Assembly (NCBI RefSeq): GCF_000374165.1
Contig: NZ_KB893694.1
Span: forward strand, 62,100 to 126,099
Reading direction: 5' to 3'
Source of the DNA: Parafrankia elaeagni
Lineage (GTDB): Bacteria; Actinomycetota; Actinomycetes; Frankiales; Frankiaceae
Length of the DNA: 64,000 nucleotides
In this document: positions 24,593 through 34,371 of the stretch, piece after piece
How positions within the stretch are numbered: the stretch's first letter is position 1
How the letters are laid out: each line of letters opens with the position of its first letter
Position numbers and translations under genes: made by a program
The notes under the pieces: model-generated
What the model was told of the DNA's origin: nothing
What the model saw: the letters and a program-made list of their open reading frames with translations, nothing else
Database searches by the model: none

Positions 24593-25464
24593 GCAAGGCC
24601 CACGGTGTGCCGACCGTTCCACCAGCGGCCGCGCAGGGCGACCAGGACGACGATGCTGACCGTCAGCAGCACGAGGGACAGCGCGACCGCCTTGTCCGGG
24701 TCGACCTCCATGGCCAGGTAGACGGCCAGCGGCATGGTCTGGGTGGTCTTCGGGAAGTTGCCGGCGAAGGTGATCGTCGCACCGAACTCGCCCAGCGCCC
24801 GGGCCCAGCACAGTACGGCACCGGCGGCGACCGCCGGCAGGATCATCGGCAGGGTGACCCGGAAGAAGACCGTCACCCGGCTGGCGCCGAGCGTGGCCGC
24901 GGCGTCCTCGAACCGCCGGTCGGCGGCGCTGAGCGCGCCCTCGACCGACAGGACGAGGAACGGCATCGCCACGAACGCCTGAGCGATGATCACCGCGTCG
25001 GTGGTGAACGGGATCGTGAACCCGAACCAGTCGTCGAGGCGCGAGCCGACGATGCCGCGCCGGCCCAGCACGAGCAGCAGCGAGACACCGCCGACGACCG
25101 GCGGCAGGACGAGCGGGATGGTCACCAGCGCCCGCAGCAGCGAGCGCCCCGGGAAGGTGGCGCGGGCGAGCGCCCACGCCAGCGGAATGCCGAACAGCAT
25201 GCAGACGACGGTCGCGATGGTCGCCGTGCGAACCGACAGCCACAGCGCGTGGCGGGTCGAGGGATCGGTCAGCAGGTCCGGCAGCGATTCCCACGGCGCC
25301 CGGATGATCAGTGCGAGCAGGGGCATCAGCAGGAACAGGGCGGCAAGAGCCGCCGGCACGGCCAGGGGCCACGGCGCGCGCCCACGTGCCTCGCTCCGCG
25401 AGCGTGCGGGTGGCCGGGGCCGTGCCGGCCGGGCCACTGGCCGTGCCAGGCGGCGGGTGGTCAC
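24589..25464 (-). CDS. modB: molybdate ABC transporter permease ModB
   Basis: This 291-residue permease has an Arg-rich N-terminus and about six membrane segments. The EAA-type coupling motif is in EDAAATLGASRVTVFFRVTLP, and LGEFGATITFAGN is typical of ModB/CysT permeases. It overlaps both neighbours by four bases. The permease takes substrate delivered by ModA across the cytoplasmic membrane. It starts with GTG. Confidence 0.94.
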   Translation of the reverse strand: MTTRRLARPVARPARPRPPARSRSEARGRAPWPLAVPAALAALFLLMPLLALIIRAPWESLPDLLTDPSTRHALWLSVRTATIATVVCMLFGIPLAWALARATFPGRSLLRALVTIPLVLPPVVGGVSLLLVLGRRGIVGSRLDDWFGFTIPFTTDAVIIAQAFVAMPFLVLSVEGALSAADRRFEDAAATLGASRVTVFFRVTLPMILPAVAAGAVLCWARALGEFGATITFAGNFPKTTQTMPLAVYLAMEVDPDKAVALSLVLLTVSIVVLVALRGRWWNGRHTVGLA

Positions 25465-26288
25465 GCCGGCGGGCCGAAACCGGCCTCGGTCAGCACCGCG
25501 GCGCCCTCGTCGGACAGGACGAACTCGACGAACTCCTCCGCCGTCTGCGCCTCCTTCGACTCGTTCACCGTCGCCACCGGGTAACTGGTCCTCGCGTTCA
25601 CGTCGGCCGGGATCTCGATCCCGGTGACCCTGTCCTCGGCCGAGGCGACGTCGGTCTGGTAGACGAGGCCGGCGTCGACCTCACCCAGGCCGACGGTCGT
25701 CAGCACGGCCTTGACGTCCGGACCGAAGGTGACCGGCGTGACCTGCAGGCCGGCCTTCTCCAGCACCGTGGTGGCGGCCACGCCACACGGCACCCGCGCC
25801 TCGCACAGCGCGACCTTCACGTCGGGGTCGGCCAGGTCGGCGAGATCGTCGATCCGGGCCGGGTTGTCCCTGGGGACCGCGATCTCCAGCGAGTTGGTCG
25901 CGAAGGTCTTCGGGTCGGCCGCGTTGCCGGCGTCCACGACCTCGGTCATGTTCCTCGTGCTCGCCGAGGCGAAGACGTCCGCCGGAGCGCCGTTGTTGAT
26001 CTGCTGTGCCAGCGCGGAGCTCGCGGCGAAGGAGAACTCGACCGTCGTCCCCGGGTGGTCGGCCTCGAACTGCCTGCCCAGCTCGGTGAACGTCTCGGTG
26101 AGCGAGGCGGCGGCGAAGACGGTGATGGTGTGGGGCTCCGCGGCGGCCGTGGTGGCGGCGGGCGGAGCGGCCGTGCTCTCGTCGTCATCGTCGGATCCGC
26201 AGCCGGCAGCGACCAGCGCGAGTGCGGGAACGAGGACCAACGGAACGGCGAGGCGGGACACACGGGTTTTGCGCGCGGTACGGATCAT
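25461..26288 (-). CDS. modA: molybdate-binding lipoprotein ModA
   Basis: This substrate-binding lipoprotein of about 275 residues has a signal peptide ending in VAAGC and then an acidic Asp/Glu stretch. The ModA fold begins ITVFAAASLTETFTELG, followed by FSFAASSALAQQINNGAPAD, whose Ser residues typically bind the oxyanion. A disulfide is possible between the Cys residues of ALCEARVPCG. The ATG start is chosen because the signal peptide follows it; an upstream GTG at 26303 would add five residues. It is the first gene of the modABC operon and divergent from a PPOX gene. Confidence 0.93.
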   Translation of the reverse strand: MIRTARKTRVSRLAVPLVLVPALALVAAGCGSDDDDESTAAPPAATTAAAEPHTITVFAAASLTETFTELGRQFEADHPGTTVEFSFAASSALAQQINNGAPADVFASASTRNMTEVVDAGNAADPKTFATNSLEIAVPRDNPARIDDLADLADPDVKVALCEARVPCGVAATTVLEKAGLQVTPVTFGPDVKAVLTTVGLGEVDAGLVYQTDVASAEDRVTGIEIPADVNARTSYPVATVNESKEAQTAEEFVEFVLSDEGAAVLTEAGFGPPA

Positions 26289-26351
26289 TGGCACGGGATG
26301 CACGATACAGCCGCAATCGCGCTTCTATGGCCGCTTTCTGATCCGCGTTTA

Positions 26352-26365
26352 CGGTTTGGTAACCG
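26352..26365. promoter_or_regulatory. small palindrome in modA / PPOX spacer
   Basis: CGGTT-TGGT-AACCG lies in the 99-base spacer between divergent modA and the PPOX gene. It could be an operator, but it does not resemble the ModE consensus and no ModE gene is present. Confidence 0.3.
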
Positions 26366-26387
26366 CTGTCGTGGCAGGTGAGAGGCT

Positions 26388-26930
26388 GTGGCTGTGACGA
26401 TGGACCTGCGTGCCCGCGGCCCGGCCTTCCTCGAGTTCTGGCGCGAGCGGCACCTGTGCAGCCTGACGACGGTGCGCCCGGACGGCACGGCCCACGTCGT
26501 TCCCGTGGGCGTGACGCTCGAGCCGGCGGTCGGCCTGGCCCGCGTGATCACCATGCGGGGGTCGCGCAAGGTCGCCCTCGTCGCCGCCCGCGGGGCGTTC
26601 GACCTGACCGGACCGTCGGCCGAGCCGGGCCTCCGGTCGGCGGAAACCGACCCCGAGGGGATGGGTATTGATAGTGAATTGTCCGTAATTATGAATGATG
26701 GCGCGGGTGTCGACGGCCCGCCGCGCCGGCGCGGGGGCGCACGGGTGGCCGTCTGTCAGATCGACGGCGGGCGGTGGTCGACCCTCGAAGGGCTCGCGGT
26801 CGTCCGGGACGAGCCGGCCGCCGTCGCCGAGGCCGAGCGCCGTTACGCCGAGCGGTACCGGACTCCGCGGGTCAACCCGCAGCGGGTCGTGCTGGAGATC
26901 TCGGTGACCCGTGTCCTCGGGACGCTGTGA
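26388..26930 (+). CDS. PPOX-class (F420-dependent type) oxidoreductase with internal insertion
   Basis: The 180-residue product has the split-barrel flavin-binding fold of the pyridoxamine phosphate oxidase/F420-dependent family. Its N-terminal strand set is RHLCSLTTVRPDGTAHVVPVGV and VITMRGSRK, and its C-terminal half is VAVCQIDGGRWSTLEGLAVV to RYAERYRTPR. The two halves are normally close together. Here about 45 extra residues intervene (about 68-112), encoded partly by a 36-bp AT-rich patch at 26666-26701 that is about 31 percent GC. The reading frame stays open, so the protein may still fold with a surface loop. The substrate is unknown. Confidence 0.85.
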   Translation: MAVTMDLRARGPAFLEFWRERHLCSLTTVRPDGTAHVVPVGVTLEPAVGLARVITMRGSRKVALVAARGAFDLTGPSAEPGLRSAETDPEGMGIDSELSVIMNDGAGVDGPPRRRGGARVAVCQIDGGRWSTLEGLAVVRDEPAAVAEAERRYAERYRTPRVNPQRVVLEISVTRVLGTL

Positions 26931-26939
26931 GCCGTGACC

Positions 26940-26979
26940 GGCCGTGACCGGCCGTGACCGGTCACGGCCGGTCACGGCC
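26940..26979. terminator. 40-bp perfect palindrome after PPOX gene
   Basis: Two copies of GGCCGTGACC are followed directly by two copies of the complement GGTCACGGCC, giving 20-bp arms with no spacer. A third GCCGTGACC copy precedes it at 26931-26939. It starts nine bases after the PPOX stop and could act as a terminator hairpin or as a protein-binding site. Confidence 0.7.
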
Positions 26980-27172
26980 GACAGGCTGGAAACGTCGGAT
27001 CCGATGTGACCCGGATCGCAGTCCGTTACCTGTCGTTAACGATGTCGGGCGTCTCGCCCGAACCCGCGGCGGCACTGTGACGCGTAACAGTCGACACGGC
27101 GCGGTGACTGACAGACCCGGGCCATGCGGACACTAGACTGCGCACTCCGGGCGGCGCGGTACGGGAGGTGCG

Positions 27173-29116
27173 GTGATCGCTGGGGTTGCGGGCCTGGCCG
27201 CGGCTGCGTCGTCGGTCGGCATGCTGATCGTCACCGCGGACGGTCGGGTCGCCTGGGTGAACGACGCCCTCGTCGAGCTCGTCACCGGCCTGCGGAACCC
27301 CGACTCGGCGTTCGAGGCACGGCTCGCGGTCGCCGAGGCCGGCCTGCCGCTGACCGGGCTGCACCCGTCCGCCCCGCCGGCCGTCCTGGACTGGACCGGC
27401 CCCGACGGCTCGCCCCGCCTGCTGCGCGCCTCCTGCCGGGACATGAGCGCCGGCCAGCCGTCCGAGCTGTTGCTGTTCGAGATCGTTGACCTGACCGCCG
27501 AGATCACCGCGTTCGGCGCCGGCCCGCCGGCCGCGCCAGCGCCTTCCGGGGCCGCGCCGGGCGGTTCCGGGGAGCCGGCGAGAGGCGTCCCGGGAGACCC
27601 GGTGGGGGATCTCATGGGGGATGTCGTCGCGGAACTGGCGGCGGCCGTGCTGGGGGGCGCGGGTGCCGTGGGCCTGGGGGAGACAGCCGTCCCCACCGCG
27701 GCCGACGAGTTCCCGCCCACCCATGGCACCGCTGCCCCGGAAGGCGCTGGCGCGGCCGCGGGCGATCCCGCCCCGCTCGCCGAGCAGGCCCCGCTCGCCG
27801 AGCAGGCCCGTCCCGACACCCACGGCATCGATCCCCTCACCGGTCTGAGCACCCGCTACGCCCTCGCGGAGGAGCTGGAGAGCAGGGTCGCGGGCACGGA
27901 GGCGACGGACGGCTCGCTGCTGATCCTCGACATCGACCATCTCGCCGACGTCAACGACCTGCAGGGGTACTCGATCGGTGACGCCGTCCTGCGGGCGGTG
28001 GCCCAGGCCCTGCGGGAGGAGCTCCCCGCCGGCAGTCGCCTCGGGCGCCTCGGCGGGGACGAGTTCGCCGTCGTCCTCCCCGCCGGGGGCGGCAGCGAGG
28101 GCCTGGCCGTCGCCGAGCAGCTCTGCGCGGCGATCGCGGCCCGCACCGCCGCCGCCGAGGACGTCGCCGTCCAGGCCACCGTCAGCATCGGCGTCGTCCC
28201 GCTCGAGCTGGCGGCGGGCAGTGAGGCCGCCTTCGCCTGGGCGGACCTGGCCCTGCGCGAGGCCAAGCGCTCCGGGCGCAACCGGGTCCGGCTGTTCACC
28301 CGTGAGCAGTACGACGAGGCGGCGCTGCGGGTGACGGTCACCAGCCGGGTCGCCGCCGCGCTCGACAACGGCCAGATGTCGCTGGACGTCCTGCCCGTCG
28401 TCGACCTGGCCAGCCGGGAGATCGTCGGGTTCGAGCTGCTCTCCCGGCTGCGGGACGGAGTCTGGCCCGAGCTCGGCCCGCGTGGCTTCCTGGCCGCCGC
28501 CGAACACACCGACCTGGGCCTGCACCTCGACCGGTGGGTCGTGCTCCGGGCCGTGAACGCCCTCGTCAGCGGGCTGCCCGGGCGGGTCTACGTCAATCTG
28601 GCCGCCCGCTCCCTGCGGGACCCGGCCTTCGGCGACTTCATCCTCTCCACACTGCGCGACAGCCGGGTCGACCCGGCCAGGCTCGCCCTGGAGATCCCCG
28701 AGGGCGCCGCGGTGGCCAATCTGGACGCGGCCCGGCGGCTCGCCGAGCAGCTCACCGCCGCCGGCTGCCCGGTTCTGCTCGACGACTTCGGAATGACCAG
28801 CGGGGCCGTCATCGCGCTGCGGAACCTCCCGCTGTGGGCTGTCAAGATCGACAGCAGTCTGGTGCGGACCGTGGACACCAGCGCGCGTGACCGCGCCGTC
28901 GTCGAGGCGGTCGTCCAGATCGCGCGGACGGCGGGCATGACCGTGATCGCCGAGGGGGTGGACCGGGCGGCGCTGCCGCAGGCCCTCCTCGACATCGGGG
29001 TCACAGTCGCGCAGGGCTATCACGTCGGCCGTCCGCGGCGCCTCGCCGAGCTCCTCGGCGGCGACGGTGACGACGACGTCACGACGGTGATGAGCCTCGG
29101 CGGCTACCGCCGCTGA
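27173..29116 (+). CDS. PAS-GGDEF-EAL cyclic di-GMP enzyme
   Basis: The 647-residue protein has a PAS-like N-terminus (SSVGMLIVTADGRVAWVNDA), a variable low-complexity linker (about 118-220), a GGDEF domain with an intact LGRLGGDEFAVV motif (near 300), and an EAL domain (about 385-630). No RxxD inhibition site precedes GGDEF. EAL hallmarks are largely kept (FELLSRL, YVNLAARSL, LALEIPE, LDDFG, VKIDSSLV, IAEGVD), but the usual EAL triplet reads ELL and the loop after DDFG is altered. It may therefore be a cyclase, a phosphodiesterase or both. No membrane segment is apparent. BldD, a c-di-GMP-binding regulator, is encoded in the same window. Confidence 0.92.
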   Translation: MIAGVAGLAAAASSVGMLIVTADGRVAWVNDALVELVTGLRNPDSAFEARLAVAEAGLPLTGLHPSAPPAVLDWTGPDGSPRLLRASCRDMSAGQPSELLLFEIVDLTAEITAFGAGPPAAPAPSGAAPGGSGEPARGVPGDPVGDLMGDVVAELAAAVLGGAGAVGLGETAVPTAADEFPPTHGTAAPEGAGAAAGDPAPLAEQAPLAEQARPDTHGIDPLTGLSTRYALAEELESRVAGTEATDGSLLILDIDHLADVNDLQGYSIGDAVLRAVAQALREELPAGSRLGRLGGDEFAVVLPAGGGSEGLAVAEQLCAAIAARTAAAEDVAVQATVSIGVVPLELAAGSEAAFAWADLALREAKRSGRNRVRLFTREQYDEAALRVTVTSRVAAALDNGQMSLDVLPVVDLASREIVGFELLSRLRDGVWPELGPRGFLAAAEHTDLGLHLDRWVVLRAVNALVSGLPGRVYVNLAARSLRDPAFGDFILSTLRDSRVDPARLALEIPEGAAVANLDAARRLAEQLTAAGCPVLLDDFGMTSGAVIALRNLPLWAVKIDSSLVRTVDTSARDRAVVEAVVQIARTAGMTVIAEGVDRAALPQALLDIGVTVAQGYHVGRPRRLAELLGGDGDDDVTTVMSLGGYRR

Positions 29117-29184
29117 CCTGGTGCGCGCCGGCGGTGGCACCCTTCCGCTGGCTCCGGCGTGGTCGCCGTGCGTAGTGTCGGTCC

Positions 29185-30480
29185 ATGGTTGCGGCGTCGG
29201 ACGCGGCACCGGACGCGGCGCCGTCGGAGCGTTCCCGGCCCGGCGCGCCCTCCCAGCGACTTCAGCGCTGGCAGCTGTTGCTGCTGGCGGTGGCTGCGGC
29301 GCTCGGCACGATGCTGCTCCCGTCGTGTGGTGCCTCGTCCGCGGGCAGCGACCCGCCTGGGCGCGAGACCGGCACGGCGGGGGCGGCGTCCGCCCCCGCG
29401 CAGGGTTCCGGGGCCTCCGGGAACGGTGCGGCGGGCCGCCCGGTCCTGGCTCCGGACCAGCCAGGGGAGCACCCGGTCGGCTACCGGACCCTGACGGTGA
29501 CGGACGAGAAGCGCCCGCACCGCCCCCTGGTGACCTCAGTGTGGTATCCGGCCCGCGCCGGCACCGACCCTGCGGCCGGCACCGACCCTGCGGCCGGCCT
29601 CGCGCGCTATCCGGTGACGGACGGGGTGACGCTCACGTCCCCCCGCGCGGGGGAGGGGCTCCCGGCCGCGCCCGGCCGCTTCCCGATGGTGGTCATGTCG
29701 CACGGCAGCGCCGGCAGCCGGGTGCAGCTCGCCTACCTCGCCGAGGCGCTGGCGAGCCGCGGGTTCGTCGTGGCCGCGCCGGACCACCCCGGCGACACCA
29801 TGATCGAGGTGGCCGAGGGCCGGCAGGCCCCGCTCGTCGATCTGGCCAGCGACCGGCTCCTCGACGTCTCGAGCGTCATCAGCGCGTTCACGAAGCCCGA
29901 CTGCCCGATCGCCGGCATGGTGCGGCCGGACCAGATCGGCATCGTCGGGTTCTCCTTCGGCGGCCTGACCTCGATGGCCTCTCCGGTGGGCTTCCTGCAC
30001 GCCCCCGCTGACAGCCGGATCCGGGCTGTCGTCGGGATCGCCCCGGCAACCGAGGTCATTCCGGCGGATCAGCTCGCCCGGCTCCGGGTGCCGACGATCA
30101 TGATCGGCGGCCTGATGGACGGCGCGGTGCCGCTCGACCGCAACGCGCGGCCCGCCTTCGGTGAGCTCACCGGCTCCCGCCCGCGTTACTTCGTCACCGT
30201 TGCCGGCGGGACGCACAACTCGTTCACCGAGATCTGTGCCCAGGCCGCCGCGGCCCGCGATCGCCCGGTGGCGGAGGGCGTGCGGGTGCGGCTGGAGGTC
30301 ACGGCGGACATGACCTGCCGACCCCCCGCCATCGACATCGACCGGGCGCATCGCCTCACCGTCTACTACACCGTGGCGTTCCTGGAGAGTCAGCTGGCCG
30401 GCGCGGCCGGTTACGACCGTTACCTCACTGCGGCGGCGGCCCGGACCTTCCCCGAGAGCGAGCTGCACGCGGTGGACTGA
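29185..30480 (+). CDS. alpha/beta hydrolase lipoprotein (PAF-acetylhydrolase-like)
   Basis: The 431-residue product has an N-terminal membrane segment ending in the lipobox LLPSC (about C48), then a disordered Gly/Ala region, and an alpha/beta hydrolase domain. The nucleophile elbow is VGFSFGG, the oxyanion region is VVMSHGSAGSR, and a catalytic His is likely in GGTHNSFTEIC. The fold resembles platelet-activating-factor acetylhydrolase/dienelactone hydrolase proteins. An 18-bp tandem repeat near 29563-29598 encodes two GTDPAA units. It sits 68 bases after the GGDEF-EAL gene; a TAGTGT hexamer eight bases before the ATG could be a promoter element for a leaderless start. Confidence 0.85.
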   Translation: MVAASDAAPDAAPSERSRPGAPSQRLQRWQLLLLAVAAALGTMLLPSCGASSAGSDPPGRETGTAGAASAPAQGSGASGNGAAGRPVLAPDQPGEHPVGYRTLTVTDEKRPHRPLVTSVWYPARAGTDPAAGTDPAAGLARYPVTDGVTLTSPRAGEGLPAAPGRFPMVVMSHGSAGSRVQLAYLAEALASRGFVVAAPDHPGDTMIEVAEGRQAPLVDLASDRLLDVSSVISAFTKPDCPIAGMVRPDQIGIVGFSFGGLTSMASPVGFLHAPADSRIRAVVGIAPATEVIPADQLARLRVPTIMIGGLMDGAVPLDRNARPAFGELTGSRPRYFVTVAGGTHNSFTEICAQAAAARDRPVAEGVRVRLEVTADMTCRPPAIDIDRAHRLTVYYTVAFLESQLAGAAGYDRYLTAAAARTFPESELHAVD

Positions 30481-30677
30481 GGGCTCGGCGTGCCGACCAC
30501 ACCCGCGGGGGACACGGTTGTGGTCTGATCGGCGCGGTTGCGGTCGGTGACCTGGGCGAACGTGTCGGTGTGCGCCGCGCCCGCAGACCGGCGCGGCCAA
30601 TCGGACGACCGTCCCCGATCACGGCGGCTACCGTGACCCGACCGGCCGGTGCCCGACTGCCAGTGGCACCAGGCCGC

Positions 30678-30698
30678 CCGGGCGCCGTTGGCGCCCGG
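30678..30698. repeat. hairpin in leader of the following gene
   Basis: A 9-bp perfect stem CCGGGCGCC/GGCGCCCGG has the 3-base loop GTT. It sits about 48 bases before the ATG and its GAGGAGG site, and could be a terminator for the upstream hydrolase or part of a leader. Confidence 0.4.
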
Positions 30699-30745
30699 CA
30701 CCACCCAGCGGCACGGTGTTGTGACCCGCGAGGAGGTCGACCAGG

Positions 30746-31411
30746 ATGTCCGCACGCCAGATCCGGCGGTTCCACCTTGAGCGTGCAGTCGACGTGTCCG
30801 GAGTGTCCGGCACCGGCGCTGTCGCTTTCGGAGTGCAGGCCCCGGACGGAACCTGTGTCCTCTGGTGGAACTCCGACCACGGCTCGGTTGCCATCTACCC
30901 GTCGATGGGAACGTTGCTGGCGATCCACGGCCATGCCGGGATGACCCGGGCGGTCTACATCGACAGCCCCGAGTCTCCCGCCGCGGTCCTGGCCGATCCC
31001 ACGCTGGCTGACCTGGTGCCAGCCGGCTCGGTGGTGACGGACTCGGCCGCGGTGCGGGCCGCGGCGGCATCGGTGCGACCCGGCCGGGCTTCGAGCCCTG
31101 GTCGGGCTTCGAGCCATGGTCGGGCGCCGCGTCCTGGTCGGGCGAGCGGGCGCCGGTCGTCGGCAGCGGTGCGTGATACCGGCCGGCGCGGGCGCGCCGT
31201 CCGGCCGTCCTGGGAAGCCACCGCCGGGTCGATCATCGCCCGGATGGCCGCGCGGGGAGGTGCCGCGCGCGTCCTGCAGAGTGAGCGTCCGCCGGTCGAG
31301 GAGGGGCCAGGGGAGCGGGCGCCGGCGCGGCGGCTGCCGGTGCGGCCGCTGTCTGCTCAGGTGAGTGGGCGGAAGCACGGGACGGTCGGGCCGTCCGGGT
31401 CGATGGTGTAG
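30746..31411 (+). CDS. conserved actinobacterial protein of unknown function
   Basis: The first 90 residues (RRFHLERAVDVSGVSGTGAV, then VLWWNSDHGSVAIYP, LLAIHGHAGMTRAVYID) match a short conserved actinobacterial domain of the SGVSGTGVVAEGV type that I have seen in uncharacterised proteins. The remaining 130 residues are Arg/Ala/Ser-rich, with imperfect repeats, and look disordered. The GAGGAGG ribosome binding site fixes the start. The last 55 bases overlap the end of the convergent gene. Function unknown. Confidence 0.65.
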   Translation: MSARQIRRFHLERAVDVSGVSGTGAVAFGVQAPDGTCVLWWNSDHGSVAIYPSMGTLLAIHGHAGMTRAVYIDSPESPAAVLADPTLADLVPAGSVVTDSAAVRAAAASVRPGRASSPGRASSHGRAPRPGRASGRRSSAAVRDTGRRGRAVRPSWEATAGSIIARMAARGGAARVLQSERPPVEEGPGERAPARRLPVRPLSAQVSGRKHGTVGPSGSMV

Positions 31412-31995
31412 AGGGCGAGCGTGCCGGCCATGTCCTGAGGGTCGACACCGATCGTTCGCATGTCGTCGGCCATGCCCGCCATGATCCCGAGCGCGTGCCG
31501 CACCAGCACGGCACCCATGCCACGCGGGTTGTCGACATGGGAGTGGAACTCGACGGCTGACCGTGCGTCCGAGGTCAGCGTGGCCAGGGCGCCGAGCCGG
31601 ATGCGGTCGGTCAGGGTCTCCCAGACCCGTTCCGACTGCGGTGCTTCCGGGCTGCGCCATACCTGGCGGTAGGACATGGCCGCGATCACCGCGGCGGGCG
31701 GTCGCCCGGTGCGCAGGTGGATCGTGACCGTCCACATCGCCAGCAGCCAGGTCAGTGCGGACATGGTGCGGTGGGGGTCGTCCTCGACGCGTTCGACGAG
31801 CTGTTGCTCGGCGGCAAAGCGGTTCTGACGTGAGAGCCACGAAACGACAAGTCGCTCCATGTCAACCACATCGATCATGGGCAGTTCTCGAGGATGGGGG
31901 CGGGCGAGCGCGGCGGCCCGGCGTGAGCTGGTGTCCACCAGAGCCAACGCCCCCGTGTCCGGGAGAGTCTGCCAGGCGAGTCCCGACAGCGGCAT
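31357..31995 (-). CDS. hypothetical helical protein
   Basis: The 212-residue product has no recognised domain. It is mainly helical, with ordinary composition for a coding sequence (LAMWTVTIHLRTGRPPAAVI; AVEFHSHVDNPRGMGAVLVR). The ATG at 31995 was chosen; an in-frame GTG three codons earlier, in a TACTGT-like -10 context, is an alternative. Its 3' end overlaps the convergent conserved gene by 55 bases. Pairing of the two suggests a shared accessory unit, but nothing shows the function. Confidence 0.55.
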   Translation of the reverse strand: MPLSGLAWQTLPDTGALALVDTSSRRAAALARPHPRELPMIDVVDMERLVVSWLSRQNRFAAEQQLVERVEDDPHRTMSALTWLLAMWTVTIHLRTGRPPAAVIAAMSYRQVWRSPEAPQSERVWETLTDRIRLGALATLTSDARSAVEFHSHVDNPRGMGAVLVRHALGIMAGMADDMRTIGVDPQDMAGTLALYTIDPDGPTVPCFRPLT

Positions 31996-32229
31996 GGCGG
32001 CCACAGTAGCCGGGGTCGGGAGCTTTAACCATCAGCGTTGATGAAAGATTGTTGTCATTTCGGTTTCCAGTGCTACCCGTCAGTGCTGGTCGGTCCGGAT
32101 TTCTGTCGGTCCTGTCACCAGGCTGGCCGGAAACCGTCACGAGAAGGTTCGGCGGCGTGCCCAGAGTGCCCGGTCAGGGACACATCGGACCCGCCGCCGT
32201 GCCGCTACTCGCCCAGAAGGTCTAGGACG

Positions 32230-34350
<2,121 letters not shown>

Positions 34351-34371
34351 CCGCCGCGCCGGCGGCACCGG

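Noticed and set aside
32038-32229. Cys-rich N-terminal extension of the P-type ATPase (CRSC and CPEC motifs)
   Set aside because: It could mimic a metal-binding domain, but it is not HMA-like and partly reads through the antisense GntR remnant, so it is more probably non-coding.
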